Positions 8,210 through 17,248 of a stretch of 64,000 bases of DNA are shown in pieces. Location: the NCBI GenBank assembly GCA_963716685.1, contig CAVQTR010000003.1:3286001-3350000 (forward strand), given 5' to 3'. The translations under genes were made by a program, and so were the position numbers. Within the stretch, counting starts at the first letter, position 1, and each line of letters starts with the position of its first letter. Source of the DNA: JALYXI01 sp963716685. GTDB taxonomy: Bacteria; Acidobacteriota; Terriglobia; Bryobacterales; Bryobacteraceae. Under the pieces are notes generated by a model. The model was given only the letters and a program-made list of their open reading frames with translations, was not told where the DNA came from and did no database searches.

Positions 8210-11200
8210 ATGAACCGACTCGCATCGATTGCTTGTATTGCCGCGTTGTGCGCGGTGGCGCAGACCAACCGCGGAGGGATCACGGGAACCGTTACGGACG
8301 CGAGCGGCGGGGTGGTGCCGAACGCGCAGGTGACCATCGTGAACGTGGGAACGAACCAGAAGGCGGCGGTGCGAACATCGTCGGAAGGCGCGTTCAGCGT
8401 GCAGAATCTGGACCCGGTGATGTACCGGATTCAGGTGACTGCCACGGGATTCAAGGAAGCCGTAGTGGACGACGTGAAGGTGAACACCGCGACGATTGAG
8501 ACGCAGAACATCGTGCTGCAGGCGGGGGATGTGGCGAGCCGAGTGGAGGTGAGCGCCGAGGCGCCGCTGGTGAACGCGGAATCGGGAACGCTGGGGCAGA
8601 CGATCAGCCAGCAGCAGATCGACAACACGCCGCTGCTGAACCGGAGCGTGCTGGATTTGGCGATTTTGATTCCGAACGTGTCGGGCGACGTGGGAAGCGA
8701 GGATCCGGCGGTGACCTCGGGATCGCCGGTGCCGGGATTCAATCTGAATCTGAACGGCGGGCGCGCGGGGAGCACGCTGATGCTGGCGGACGGCGTGAAC
8801 AACACGGGCGTGGGGATCGGGCGGTCAGTGGTGACGTTTTCGCCGGAGACGGTGCAGGAGTTTACGGTGCAGACGTCGGCCTACTCGGCGGAGTACGGGA
8901 TGACGGGCGGCGGGGTGATTAATGTGACCACGAAATCGGGAACGAATCAGGTGCGCGGGGAGGCGCTGTGGTTCAACCGGAATCCCGCTGTGGCGGCGGC
9001 GCCGTATACGACGGCAACGACCAACCGGCCGGGGCCGACGCTGAAGGACAACCAGTTCTCGCTGTCAGCGGGCGGGCCGATTGTGATTCCGAAGATCTAC
9101 AACGGTCGGAACAAAACGTTTTTCTTCGGAGCGATTGAGCCGCGGTACCGGCGCGACCATGTGCAGGCGGATACCCTGGTGCCGACGGATGCGATGCGCG
9201 GCGGGGACTTCAGCAACACGACGCTGGTGACGGTGGCGGGCGGGGATCCGTTCCCGGTGCCGACGAGCGTGGCGCAGCAGTATAAGGCGGTGTCGCAGCG
9301 GGACGCGACGATCTATCAGCAGTTCGGGCAGGTGGGGAACCAGTTTTCGATTTTGCCGACGCCCGCGACGGGGCAGACGTTTGTGCCGTATCCGAACAAT
9401 GTCATTCCGCCATCGCAGCTGGATCCGGTGGCGGTGAAGCTGCTGCAATATATGCCGAGGGCGCAGGGATATTACATCGATGCAGCGGGCAATCTGGCGA
9501 ACTATACCTTCAACCGGTTTCTGCAGGACGATGACACGCGGTACACGGCGCGAATTGACCACACGATTTCGGACAACAACCGGCTGAGTTTCCGGTTCAC
9601 GATCATTCCGGTGGTGGGGATTACGGGGTTTGGGAGTCCGGTGAACGGCAATGGCGGGAACTACAGTTACTCGCGACAGTTCGTCTTGTCGGACACGCAG
9701 ACGATTTCGCCGACGATGGTGAACGACCTGCGGCTGAACTACACGCGCGGGCGGTTCAGCGGGACGTTTTCGCCGCAGTTTGACGTGAAGACGGGAGAGA
9801 ACCTGAGCACAGAGCTGGGGCTGCCGAGTCTGACGAAGGGCGGGCTGCCGCTGTTCAACGGGTTCGGGACATTCAATGCGATTGGGTCACAGGGCTCGAC
9901 GCTGAACGACAACGTGGAGGAGCGCTACAACGTTGCTGACACGATCTATCTGACGCATGGCGCGATGACGTGGAAGTTCGGCGTGGACTTAACCCACGAA
10001 CTGCTGAACGAGCAGAGCTTTTACGCGGCGGCGGGCGGCAGTTACAGCTTCCGCTACCTGCAGACGGACAGCACCGGGACCAGCACGGGGGCGGGGGGCG
10101 ATGCATTCGCGACGTTCCTGCTGGGCGTGCCGAACGCCGTGTCTCTGGCGGATGCGGTGCTGCCGTATTACTACCGCTGGAACGCGGCGGCGGGGTTTGT
10201 TCAGAACGACTGGAAGGTAAAGCCGAACCTGACTTTTAATCTGGGGCTGCGCTATTCGCTGCAGACGCCGCGGACGGAGAAGTATAACCATCAGGGTGCG
10301 TTTTTACCGCAGCTGGCGCAGAGTTTTCCGCTGGCCGCGCCGCTGACGCTGGCGAACGGGCAGGTGGTGACCTCGGCTCTGGTGCCGCCGTTTGGACTGG
10401 ATGGCGCGGGAGGGCGTTCGCAGTATCTGTGGCCGATCCGGTGGGACGACTTCGAGCCGCGGTTCGGGTTTGCGTATGCGCCGCGCTGGTTTGACTGGAA
10501 CGGATCGGGACATTTGGTGCTGCGAGGCGGGTATGGGCTTTCGCACGCGCCGTTGACGGGGCAGAACCGGCTGCCTTCGCCGAGCTTCGCAACGCCTTCG
10601 ACGAGCTTCGGAGAGACGGCGGGGCAGGTGAACGGGAACTACGCGATGCGGCTTTCGAGCAATCCGCCGTATGACCCGGTGCTGTCGTTTAACCAGATCG
10701 TGAACTTTCCTTCGAACGGGCTGGTGTATCTGCCGAGCCTGAATTATCAGGCGTCGGGCTTTGTGCTGGCGCAGACGATCAAGACACCGTATTCGCAGAA
10801 CTGGAACGCGACGGTGTCGTATCAGCCGGATTCGAAGACGGTGGTGGAAGTGGCATACATCGGGAACAAGGGAACGCATCTGTTTCTGCCGAGGATCAAC
10901 GCGGACCCTTCGAGCCTGAGCCTGATCAACGCGCTGGATGCGAGCAACACGAGCGTGACGGCGACAGTGGCCGATCCGCTGGGGCGCGTGGGGCCGAACG
11001 GGAAAGTGCTGACGGTGCAGAATGGCAGTCTCGGCAGCCAGTATCTGGGGTTCAATACGCTGTACAAGCAGTACGATTCGGACGCGAACAGCATCCGGCA
11101 CGCGGCGTATGTGAGCGTGATCCGCCGGCCGGGGCACGGGCTGTTTTTCTCGACGAGCTACACGTATGGGAAGTCAATTGACGATGCGTCGGATGCGAGT

Positions 11201-12166
11201 CCGGACAAGGGCACGCTGACGACTGAGAGCCTGGGCGGACAGGTGAGTTTCGGGGGAGCGCGCACGGGGGACCGGTCGGTATCGACATTCGATGTGAAGC
11301 ATAGTTTTGTGGCGACCGGGAGCTATGAGCTACCGTTTGGGAAAGGCAAAACCTTTCTGAACGGGATGCCGAAGGTGCTGGACCGGGCGCTGGGGAACTG
11401 GCAGGTTTGGGGTGTGGAGCATCTGCAGACTGGGTATCCGTTTCTGGTGACGCTGGTGGACAGCAATAACCTGGGGGACACGACGCAGACGCATACGATC
11501 CGGCCGGATATTGTTTCGGGCGTGCCGCTGGTGAATCCGTTGTGGAGCGCGGCGTGTCCGGTGGGGGCGCTGTGTCAGCCTTACTTGAATCCGGCGGCGT
11601 TCGAGCGGCCGGCGGTGGGGACGCTAGGGAATGCGCCGCGCACATTGGACGGGGTGCGCGGGCCGATGCAGCAGTATCTGGATGCCTCGGTGCAGAAGAA
11701 TTTTCCGCTGCGCGAGGGACGGTACCGGCTGCAATTCCGCGTGGATGCGCTGAACGTTTTGAATCATCCGGTGTTTGCGCCGGGCTCGACCACGGCGGGC
11801 ACGGGCGGGGCGGCGGATTTTACGTCGCTGCCTTCCACCACGGCACTGACCGCGGCGCAGTACGATGCGTGGGCGGCGTTCAATGGAGCGCCGCTTTCCT
11901 CCACGGCGCAGGGGGCGGCGAATCTGGCGACGGCGCAGGGCTTCGTGAATAACAACAAGCTGGCAAGCGGGTCCCTCCCGGCGAACTTCTTTACGGTGCC
12001 GATCCCGCAGGGATTCGCGACGATGAACCCGAACTCGTTTAATATCGAGACGCTGAACGGGTATAAGTTATACGCGCTGCGGAATGCCTATCAGACGACG
12101 TTCGGGAATCTGTATGCACGGTCGATCCCGCGTTATATCCAGTTCGGGCTGAAGTTCTACTTTTAG
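8210..12166 (+). CDS. TonB-dependent receptor, Oar-like, with carboxypeptidase-regulatory-like domain (receptor 1)
   Basis: 1318-residue outer-membrane transporter. A short signal peptide (MNRLASIACIAALCAVAQ) is followed by an Ig-like carboxypeptidase-regulatory domain at about 20-105 (GGITGTVTDASGGVVPNA), a plug at about 120-240 (LMLADGVNNT, AEYGMTGGGVINVTTKSG) and a large beta-barrel ending in KFYF, an aromatic C-terminus suited to BAM recognition. Substrate unknown. The frame is open upstream to 7259, but those 317 codons are antisense to the SGNH hydrolase; the ATG at 8210 begins the signal peptide. No clear Shine-Dalgarno precedes it. Compared with receptors 2-4, its codons are visibly richer in GGG/GCG/CGG. 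Its stop overlaps that of the convergent aminotransferase by 4 nt. Confidence 0.92.
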   Translation: MNRLASIACIAALCAVAQTNRGGITGTVTDASGGVVPNAQVTIVNVGTNQKAAVRTSSEGAFSVQNLDPVMYRIQVTATGFKEAVVDDVKVNTATIETQNIVLQAGDVASRVEVSAEAPLVNAESGTLGQTISQQQIDNTPLLNRSVLDLAILIPNVSGDVGSEDPAVTSGSPVPGFNLNLNGGRAGSTLMLADGVNNTGVGIGRSVVTFSPETVQEFTVQTSAYSAEYGMTGGGVINVTTKSGTNQVRGEALWFNRNPAVAAAPYTTATTNRPGPTLKDNQFSLSAGGPIVIPKIYNGRNKTFFFGAIEPRYRRDHVQADTLVPTDAMRGGDFSNTTLVTVAGGDPFPVPTSVAQQYKAVSQRDATIYQQFGQVGNQFSILPTPATGQTFVPYPNNVIPPSQLDPVAVKLLQYMPRAQGYYIDAAGNLANYTFNRFLQDDDTRYTARIDHTISDNNRLSFRFTIIPVVGITGFGSPVNGNGGNYSYSRQFVLSDTQTISPTMVNDLRLNYTRGRFSGTFSPQFDVKTGENLSTELGLPSLTKGGLPLFNGFGTFNAIGSQGSTLNDNVEERYNVADTIYLTHGAMTWKFGVDLTHELLNEQSFYAAAGGSYSFRYLQTDSTGTSTGAGGDAFATFLLGVPNAVSLADAVLPYYYRWNAAAGFVQNDWKVKPNLTFNLGLRYSLQTPRTEKYNHQGAFLPQLAQSFPLAAPLTLANGQVVTSALVPPFGLDGAGGRSQYLWPIRWDDFEPRFGFAYAPRWFDWNGSGHLVLRGGYGLSHAPLTGQNRLPSPSFATPSTSFGETAGQVNGNYAMRLSSNPPYDPVLSFNQIVNFPSNGLVYLPSLNYQASGFVLAQTIKTPYSQNWNATVSYQPDSKTVVEVAYIGNKGTHLFLPRINADPSSLSLINALDASNTSVTATVADPLGRVGPNGKVLTVQNGSLGSQYLGFNTLYKQYDSDANSIRHAAYVSVIRRPGHGLFFSTSYTYGKSIDDASDASPDKGTLTTESLGGQVSFGGARTGDRSVSTFDVKHSFVATGSYELPFGKGKTFLNGMPKVLDRALGNWQVWGVEHLQTGYPFLVTLVDSNNLGDTTQTHTIRPDIVSGVPLVNPLWSAACPVGALCQPYLNPAAFERPAVGTLGNAPRTLDGVRGPMQQYLDASVQKNFPLREGRYRLQFRVDALNVLNHPVFAPGSTTAGTGGAADFTSLPSTTALTAAQYDAWAAFNGAPLSSTAQGAANLATAQGFVNNNKLASGSLPANFFTVPIPQGFATMNPNSFNIETLNGYKLYALRNAYQTTFGNLYARSIPRYIQFGLKFYF

Positions 12167-13422
12167 CTGTTGCGCAGTTCATGTTCGACAGCGGCGGCGA
12201 AGGTATCGACTTCGGCGAGGGTGGTATAGACGCTGGGAGTGATGCGGATGCCGGTGTATTCCTCGTGCTGCACTGCGACCGCATAGATGGCGTGCTTGTT
12301 TTGGAGCGCTTCCACCAGCTTGTGGGCGTCGGCGTTTTTCAATCCAAACATGCCGATGCCACAGGACATGGCGGGGTCAGGATTGTGGAGGATGCGGATC
12401 TCCGGGTTCCTGGCGAGGCGGGTGGCCCAGCGGTCCTTGAGATAGCGCAGGCGCGCGGCCTTGCGCTCAATGCCGATGTTTTGGTTGAAGGTTAGGGCTT
12501 CGCAGATGGCGTCGAAATTGGCGGCGGGGTGCGTGCCTACTTCTTCGAACTTGCGAATGTCGTCGTCCTGCCGTTCGTTGGATGCCATCAGCGGCCACGT
12601 TTCCTTGATGCGGGATTTGCGGACATAGAGGAAGCCGGTGCCGATGGGAGCGAAGGTCCACTTATGCAGGCTGACTCCGTAGTAATCGCAGTTGAGATCG
12701 GAAAGTTTGAAGGGGAACTGGCTGAAGGCGTGCGCGCCATCGACGATCACGGGGATGTTGCGCGCGTGGGCCATGTCGCAGATGCGGCGAACGGGGAAGA
12801 TCTGGCCGGTGCGGTTGGTGATGTGGCAGAGCAGGATGAGTTTGGTGCGGGGTGTAACGGCGCGCTCGAAACGCTCGTAGAGATCGTCCATGCTGACGGT
12901 GGGGACCGGAAAGGAGATGGTGGTGAGTTTGATGCCTTCGCGCCGGGCGCGCTGGCGGAAAGTGGTGAGCATGCGGGGATAGTCCTGATTGGTGGTCAGG
13001 ACCTCATCGCCCGCTTTGAGATTGACGCCGAGCTGGGCAATTTCGAGCGACTCACTGGAATTGCGGGTAATGGCGATTTCTTCGGGATCGCATCCGGCGG
13101 CTTCGGCGAGCATGCGGCGGACGGCTTCCACCTTGGGGTCGAGCTGTCTGACCATGGTGTGATAGGGGCCCATGTTGGTGAAATCGAGATAGCGCCGCAT
13201 GGCTTCCTGCACGGTGCGGGGAGCGGGGCTGGCATACCCGTTATTCATATTGATCACGGTGCGATCAATGGTGAATTCATTGCGAACGGCCGCCCAGAAA
13301 TCTTCATCGGCTGCGGTTTGTTCGGGAGATTTTCCGAGAGCGGAAGCGGCGAGGGCATGGATGGAAGCTGGCGTTACGAGCGCGGTTCCGGTGGCGGCCT
13401 GAAAGAAATGGCGGCGGTTCAT
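12163..13422 (-). CDS. Tat-exported class V aminotransferase-fold PLP enzyme
   Basis: 419 residues. A twin-arginine leader (NRRHFFQAATGTALV) precedes a fold-type I PLP domain of the class V group (cysteine desulfurase/isopenicillin N epimerase relatives). Visible are the RNSSESLE phosphate-binding segment near residue 120, IVDGAHAF with the PLP-ring-binding Asp near 220, and SLHKW with the Schiff-base Lys near 245. Tat export would allow the cofactor to be loaded in the cytoplasm before translocation. Reaction and substrate are not identifiable; there is no clear desulfurase Cys loop. The 3' end overlaps the receptor 1 stop codon by 4 nt in a convergent arrangement. Confidence 0.88.
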   Translation of the reverse strand: MNRRHFFQAATGTALVTPASIHALAASALGKSPEQTAADEDFWAAVRNEFTIDRTVINMNNGYASPAPRTVQEAMRRYLDFTNMGPYHTMVRQLDPKVEAVRRMLAEAAGCDPEEIAITRNSSESLEIAQLGVNLKAGDEVLTTNQDYPRMLTTFRQRARREGIKLTTISFPVPTVSMDDLYERFERAVTPRTKLILLCHITNRTGQIFPVRRICDMAHARNIPVIVDGAHAFSQFPFKLSDLNCDYYGVSLHKWTFAPIGTGFLYVRKSRIKETWPLMASNERQDDDIRKFEEVGTHPAANFDAICEALTFNQNIGIERKAARLRYLKDRWATRLARNPEIRILHNPDPAMSCGIGMFGLKNADAHKLVEALQNKHAIYAVAVQHEEYTGIRITPSVYTTLAEVDTFAAAVEHELRNS

Positions 13423-13768
13423 GGTGATCTCCTCAGAGTGGAATGGCGGAAGGAGCAGCGGAGCTCGAACGAACCCGAACCTGCGGCATGGCGGCGGGGC
13501 GTTCGAGTGATTCTATCAGGTAAGTTCGAGGTGGGATAAAAGTTTCCTTCAGGAAACAATTTGCGAATTTCTCGCACATTTCCGGCTGCAACGTGATAGC
13601 ATCACTCAAAGCCGTTTACTCGGGGGTACAGGCCGCTGCATTTGACAGCACCCGATTCTTGGCTCCCGGTCCGCCCCGTGTAAGGGCAAGCTCTCCCCGT
13701 CCTGAGTTCGAGCAACAGTCCCAGGAACACTACGTTCCGCCAAATCTACTCATCGATCAGGAGACAGC
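13423..13768. other. Divergent intergenic region between the PLP enzyme and receptor 2
   Basis: 346 bp that must contain the promoters of both neighbours. It holds one perfect palindrome (13542-13557) and a TTGACA at 13642-13647 with no good -10 at the right spacing. The 13610-13760 stretch is GC-rich and could fold as a leader, but I recognise no known riboswitch. Confidence 0.4.
13542..13557. promoter_or_regulatory. Perfect 7-bp inverted repeat, possible operator
   Basis: GTTTCCT and AGGAAAC are separated by 2 bp, giving a 16-bp dyad in the divergent region upstream of receptor 2 and the PLP enzyme. The tight spacing fits a dimeric repressor site better than a terminator. No regulator is assigned. 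Confidence 0.35.
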
Positions 13769-16700
13769 ATGAAGTCATCCCATTTATCTCTACTGCCAGC
13801 CATGGCGATTGCAGCCATGCTCATGACCACCACTGCGCCTGGCGGCTTCGCGCAGTCTTATCAGGGTGGGATCCGCGGCTCGGTTACCGACCCGCAGGGA
13901 GGCGCTGTTGAGGGCGCCAAAGTGACATTGTCGGACGATGCGACGCACGGCACCCGAGCGGCGGTATCTAACAGCAGCGGCGGTTATGATTTCGCGGCGA
14001 TTGTTCCTTCTACTTATACGATCATTGCGGAAAAGCCAGGCTTCAAGAAGTTCGAACGGAAGAACGTGGTGCTGGGCACGCAGGAGAACCTGACTGTCGA
14101 TCTGAAGCTGGATGTGGGGTCGGTGTCGGAGAGTGTTCTGGTGACGGAAGAGATTCCGATGATCGAGACTTCGAATGCATCCGAGGGTCAGGTGCTGGAT
14201 AACCAGAAGCTGGTGGAGCTGCCGAACCTGGGACGCAATCCTTTCATGCTGTCGAAGCTGGTGCCGAATGTGATTCAGGTGGGCAACCCGGCCTACAACC
14301 GCATGCAGGACCAGAGCGGTTCGTCGCAGATTTCGATTGCGGGCGGGCCGGTGCGCGGCAACAACTACCTGCTGGACGGCGTGCCGATTACCGACGCGGC
14401 CAACCGGGCGATTATCATTCCGTCTCTGGAAGCCGTGCAGGAAGTAAAGATTCAGGCGAACACGTACGACGCCGAAATGGCGCGCACGGGCGGCGGCATG
14501 TTCAATACGCTGATCCGTTCGGGCGGAAACGAGCTGCACGGCAGCCTCTACGGGCACCTGCGGCGCACCGACTGGGACGCGAACAGCTTCTTCAATAACG
14601 CGGCGGGCATTCCCATTACGCAGCAGCCGAACAGCACGTGGGGCGCGAGTCTGACGGGTCCGGTTTTTCTTCCGAAGATCTATGACGGCCGCAACAAGAC
14701 GTTCTTTTCGGCGGCGATTGAACAGTATGACGATACGCAATCCGGCTCTTCGACGTTCTATGCGCCTACGGCGCTGGAACGCACCGGAGACTTCTCGAAA
14801 ACATTCAGCAGCACGGGCGCACTGATTGTGGTGTCAGATCCGTTCACGCATGTGCCGTACCCGGGGAACAAGATCCCGGCGAGCTCGATTAATCCGATTG
14901 GTCAGAACATCATCAACACGTTCGTTGCGCCGAGCAAAGCTCCGGCCTACTACGGCGATCAGGATCTTACGGCTTCGGCGTCGCTGAAGTCGCATGCGGC
15001 GCAGAAGGTATTCAAACTGGACGAGCTGTTCACCAGCTGGTGGCGTTCAAGCGCGAGCTATGCGCGTTACTACTCGCTCGAGCCGGGCAACACCTGGTTT
15101 ACTTCCGTCTCTTCCCCCGATAACTGGCGGCTGCAGCGCCGCGTAGATGCGACCGCGCTTAACAACAACTTCACGCTTTCGCCCACGATGATCCTGATGG
15201 TTCGGTACGGCTTCAACCGGTTCCCGAATTATGGGTACAAGGCGACTTCAGGCTTCGACCTGACCAGCCTTGGCTTTCCTTCCTCGCTGGTGAGCCAGAT
15301 CCCGAGCCCGACTTACCCGATCATCAGTTTCAACACGGCTTACAGCCAGGGCACCAACAACAACTTCTTCTACGTGCATTCATCGAAGAATTTTTCGACG
15401 AGTCTCTCCAAGTACGTCGGGAAGCACAGCCTGAAGGCAGGGTTCGATTATCGCCGCATTTCCGCGGTGGGTAACGATCTGGACGGCAGCAACGGACAGC
15501 TTGCCTTTACCTTCAACGGAACGTTTACGGGCAACGAGCTGGGGGATCTGCTGACAGGTTATCCGTATTCCGGCAGCGGGTACCTTGCGAAGAAGCTGAA
15601 CGATTTCGCGAACTACTACGGCCTGTATGTGCAGGACGATTACCGGCTGAGCCCAAAGCTGACGGTGAATCTGGGACTGCGCTGGGAACGGGAGCTGGGT
15701 CTGCAGGAAGCGCAGAACGGTCTGGTCACCAACTTCGCCACAACGCAGCCGAATCCTCTGGCAGCGAACGTGACGGGCATTTCGCCCAAGGGCTTCGCGG
15801 AGTTTGCCGGGACCTCGGGCGCGTCGACCCATGCAGGCGATTATGCCGGCAGCAAATTTGGCCCGCGTGTTGGTGTGGCATACCAGTGGAACTCAAAGAC
15901 GACGATCCGCGGGGGATACGGCCTGTTCTATGCGCCGCAGTTCGCCTTGGGCGCGCCGATTTCGCCTCCGGGCTACACCTCGAACACGAGCTATATCGCG
16001 ACCACCAACGGCTACCAAACGCCGGCGGGCTCGCTGAGCAATCCGTTTCCTACGGGTCTGACTGCGCCGCTGGGCAGTTCTCTGGGCAACCTGACGGCGA
16101 TTGGCCAGAGCTTCTCGCTGATCGATCCGCAGTCGAAATCGCCGCGTGTGCAGCAGTTCTCTCTCGACGTGCAGCGGGAGCTGCCATTTGGCATTGCGCT
16201 GCAGACGGGTTATGTGGGTTCGCGCTCGGCGCACCTGGGACTCAACGCTCCGGGGCTGAATATCAACGCGCTTGACCCTTCGCTGCTGGGAACTCCGGGG
16301 CTGACGAATGCGGTGGCCAATCCGTTCTTCGGCAAGGGGGGAACGGGCGTGATCGGCACTTCGACGGTGGGACAGTATCAGCTGCTTCTGCCGTATCCGA
16401 CATATGGATCCATCAGCCTGACGTACCCGAGCTATAACCATGCGCGCTATGATTCGCTGTTTCTGAAGGTGCAGAAGAATTTCAGCCACGGGCTGACGTT
16501 CCTGAACAGCATCACTTACTCGCGCAACATGGATGCCAGCGCGGGCGGCGCGGGAAACACCCTGAACGGCGGCAACCAGGGCGCGCAGAATCCGTACAAC
16601 ACAGCGGCGGAATACAGCCTCTCGAACATCAACACGCCGTGGAACTGGGCGTCGGCGGTGACTTATCAGTTGCCCGTAGGCAAAGGACAGATGCTGCTGG

Positions 16701-17188
16701 GCAACAGCAACAAACTGGTGGATTCGGTGCTGGGCGGATGGACGTTCAACACCGTTGGGGTGATGCACAGCGGGTTCCCGCTGCAGATCACGCAAGCGAC
16801 GAACAACAATTCGATCTTCGGCTACGCTTCGCAGCGGCCGAACGCGACGGGGGTGAGCCCGGTGACCAGCGGAAGTCTGGAAGACCGGCTGAATTCCTAT
16901 ATCAATCCGGCCGCATTCTCGACGGCGGTGCGCGGGACGTTCGGCAATCTGGCTCGCACTATCAGCATGCGTGGGCCGGGACAGGTGAATTTCGACGCGT
17001 CCCTGTTTAAGAATTTCTCCATCACGGAGCGGTTAAAAGCGCAGTTCCGCGCGGAAGCGCTGAATGCGACGAACACGCCGCTGTTCTATGGTCCCAACGT
17101 GTCGTTCGGCAGCGGCAGCTTCGGCAAGATTACGTCGCAGGCGAACTTCTCGCGTCAGCTGCAACTCGCGATGCGGTTCTCGTTCTAA
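13769..17188 (+). CDS. TonB-dependent receptor, Oar-like (receptor 2)
   Basis: 1139-residue outer-membrane receptor. A signal peptide (MKSSHLSLLPAMAIAAML, cleavage after GFAQ) leads into the carboxypeptidase-regulatory-like domain (GGIRGSVTDPQGGAVEGA, about 30-115), a plug (NYLLDGVPIT near 205, AEMARTGGGMFNTLIRSG near 235-255) and a barrel ending in MRFSF. The ATG at 13769 has CAGGAGA ahead of it at correct spacing. It is followed by a strong stem-loop and then by a LytS-type kinase; a second receptor lies on the far side of the kinase/regulator pair, which suggests control by that two-component system. Substrate unknown. Confidence 0.93.
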   Translation: MKSSHLSLLPAMAIAAMLMTTTAPGGFAQSYQGGIRGSVTDPQGGAVEGAKVTLSDDATHGTRAAVSNSSGGYDFAAIVPSTYTIIAEKPGFKKFERKNVVLGTQENLTVDLKLDVGSVSESVLVTEEIPMIETSNASEGQVLDNQKLVELPNLGRNPFMLSKLVPNVIQVGNPAYNRMQDQSGSSQISIAGGPVRGNNYLLDGVPITDAANRAIIIPSLEAVQEVKIQANTYDAEMARTGGGMFNTLIRSGGNELHGSLYGHLRRTDWDANSFFNNAAGIPITQQPNSTWGASLTGPVFLPKIYDGRNKTFFSAAIEQYDDTQSGSSTFYAPTALERTGDFSKTFSSTGALIVVSDPFTHVPYPGNKIPASSINPIGQNIINTFVAPSKAPAYYGDQDLTASASLKSHAAQKVFKLDELFTSWWRSSASYARYYSLEPGNTWFTSVSSPDNWRLQRRVDATALNNNFTLSPTMILMVRYGFNRFPNYGYKATSGFDLTSLGFPSSLVSQIPSPTYPIISFNTAYSQGTNNNFFYVHSSKNFSTSLSKYVGKHSLKAGFDYRRISAVGNDLDGSNGQLAFTFNGTFTGNELGDLLTGYPYSGSGYLAKKLNDFANYYGLYVQDDYRLSPKLTVNLGLRWERELGLQEAQNGLVTNFATTQPNPLAANVTGISPKGFAEFAGTSGASTHAGDYAGSKFGPRVGVAYQWNSKTTIRGGYGLFYAPQFALGAPISPPGYTSNTSYIATTNGYQTPAGSLSNPFPTGLTAPLGSSLGNLTAIGQSFSLIDPQSKSPRVQQFSLDVQRELPFGIALQTGYVGSRSAHLGLNAPGLNINALDPSLLGTPGLTNAVANPFFGKGGTGVIGTSTVGQYQLLLPYPTYGSISLTYPSYNHARYDSLFLKVQKNFSHGLTFLNSITYSRNMDASAGGAGNTLNGGNQGAQNPYNTAAEYSLSNINTPWNWASAVTYQLPVGKGQMLLGNSNKLVDSVLGGWTFNTVGVMHSGFPLQITQATNNNSIFGYASQRPNATGVSPVTSGSLEDRLNSYINPAAFSTAVRGTFGNLARTISMRGPGQVNFDASLFKNFSITERLKAQFRAEALNATNTPLFYGPNVSFGSGSFGKITSQANFSRQLQLAMRFSF

Positions 17189-17200
17189 AAGTTCCACCGG

Positions 17201-17228
17201 CAGGCGCCGGCCTTGCTTCCGGCGCCTG
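17201..17228 (+). other. Strong stem-loop between receptor 2 and the histidine kinase
   Basis: CAGGCGCCGG and CCGGCGCCTG form a perfect 10-bp stem with the 8-nt loop CCTTGCTT. No U-tract follows, so it is not a classical intrinsic terminator; it could stabilise the receptor transcript or limit readthrough into the kinase gene. The loop contains the farthest-upstream possible TTG start of the kinase (17213), which makes that start unlikely. Confidence 0.55.
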
Positions 17229-17248
17229 GGGGCCAGACAATCAGGGAA

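Noticed and set aside
12529..13539. 336-codon plus-strand frame
   Set aside because: It is antisense to the PLP enzyme, rich in Gly/Ala/Asp, and has no recognisable domain; long antisense frames are expected at this GC content.
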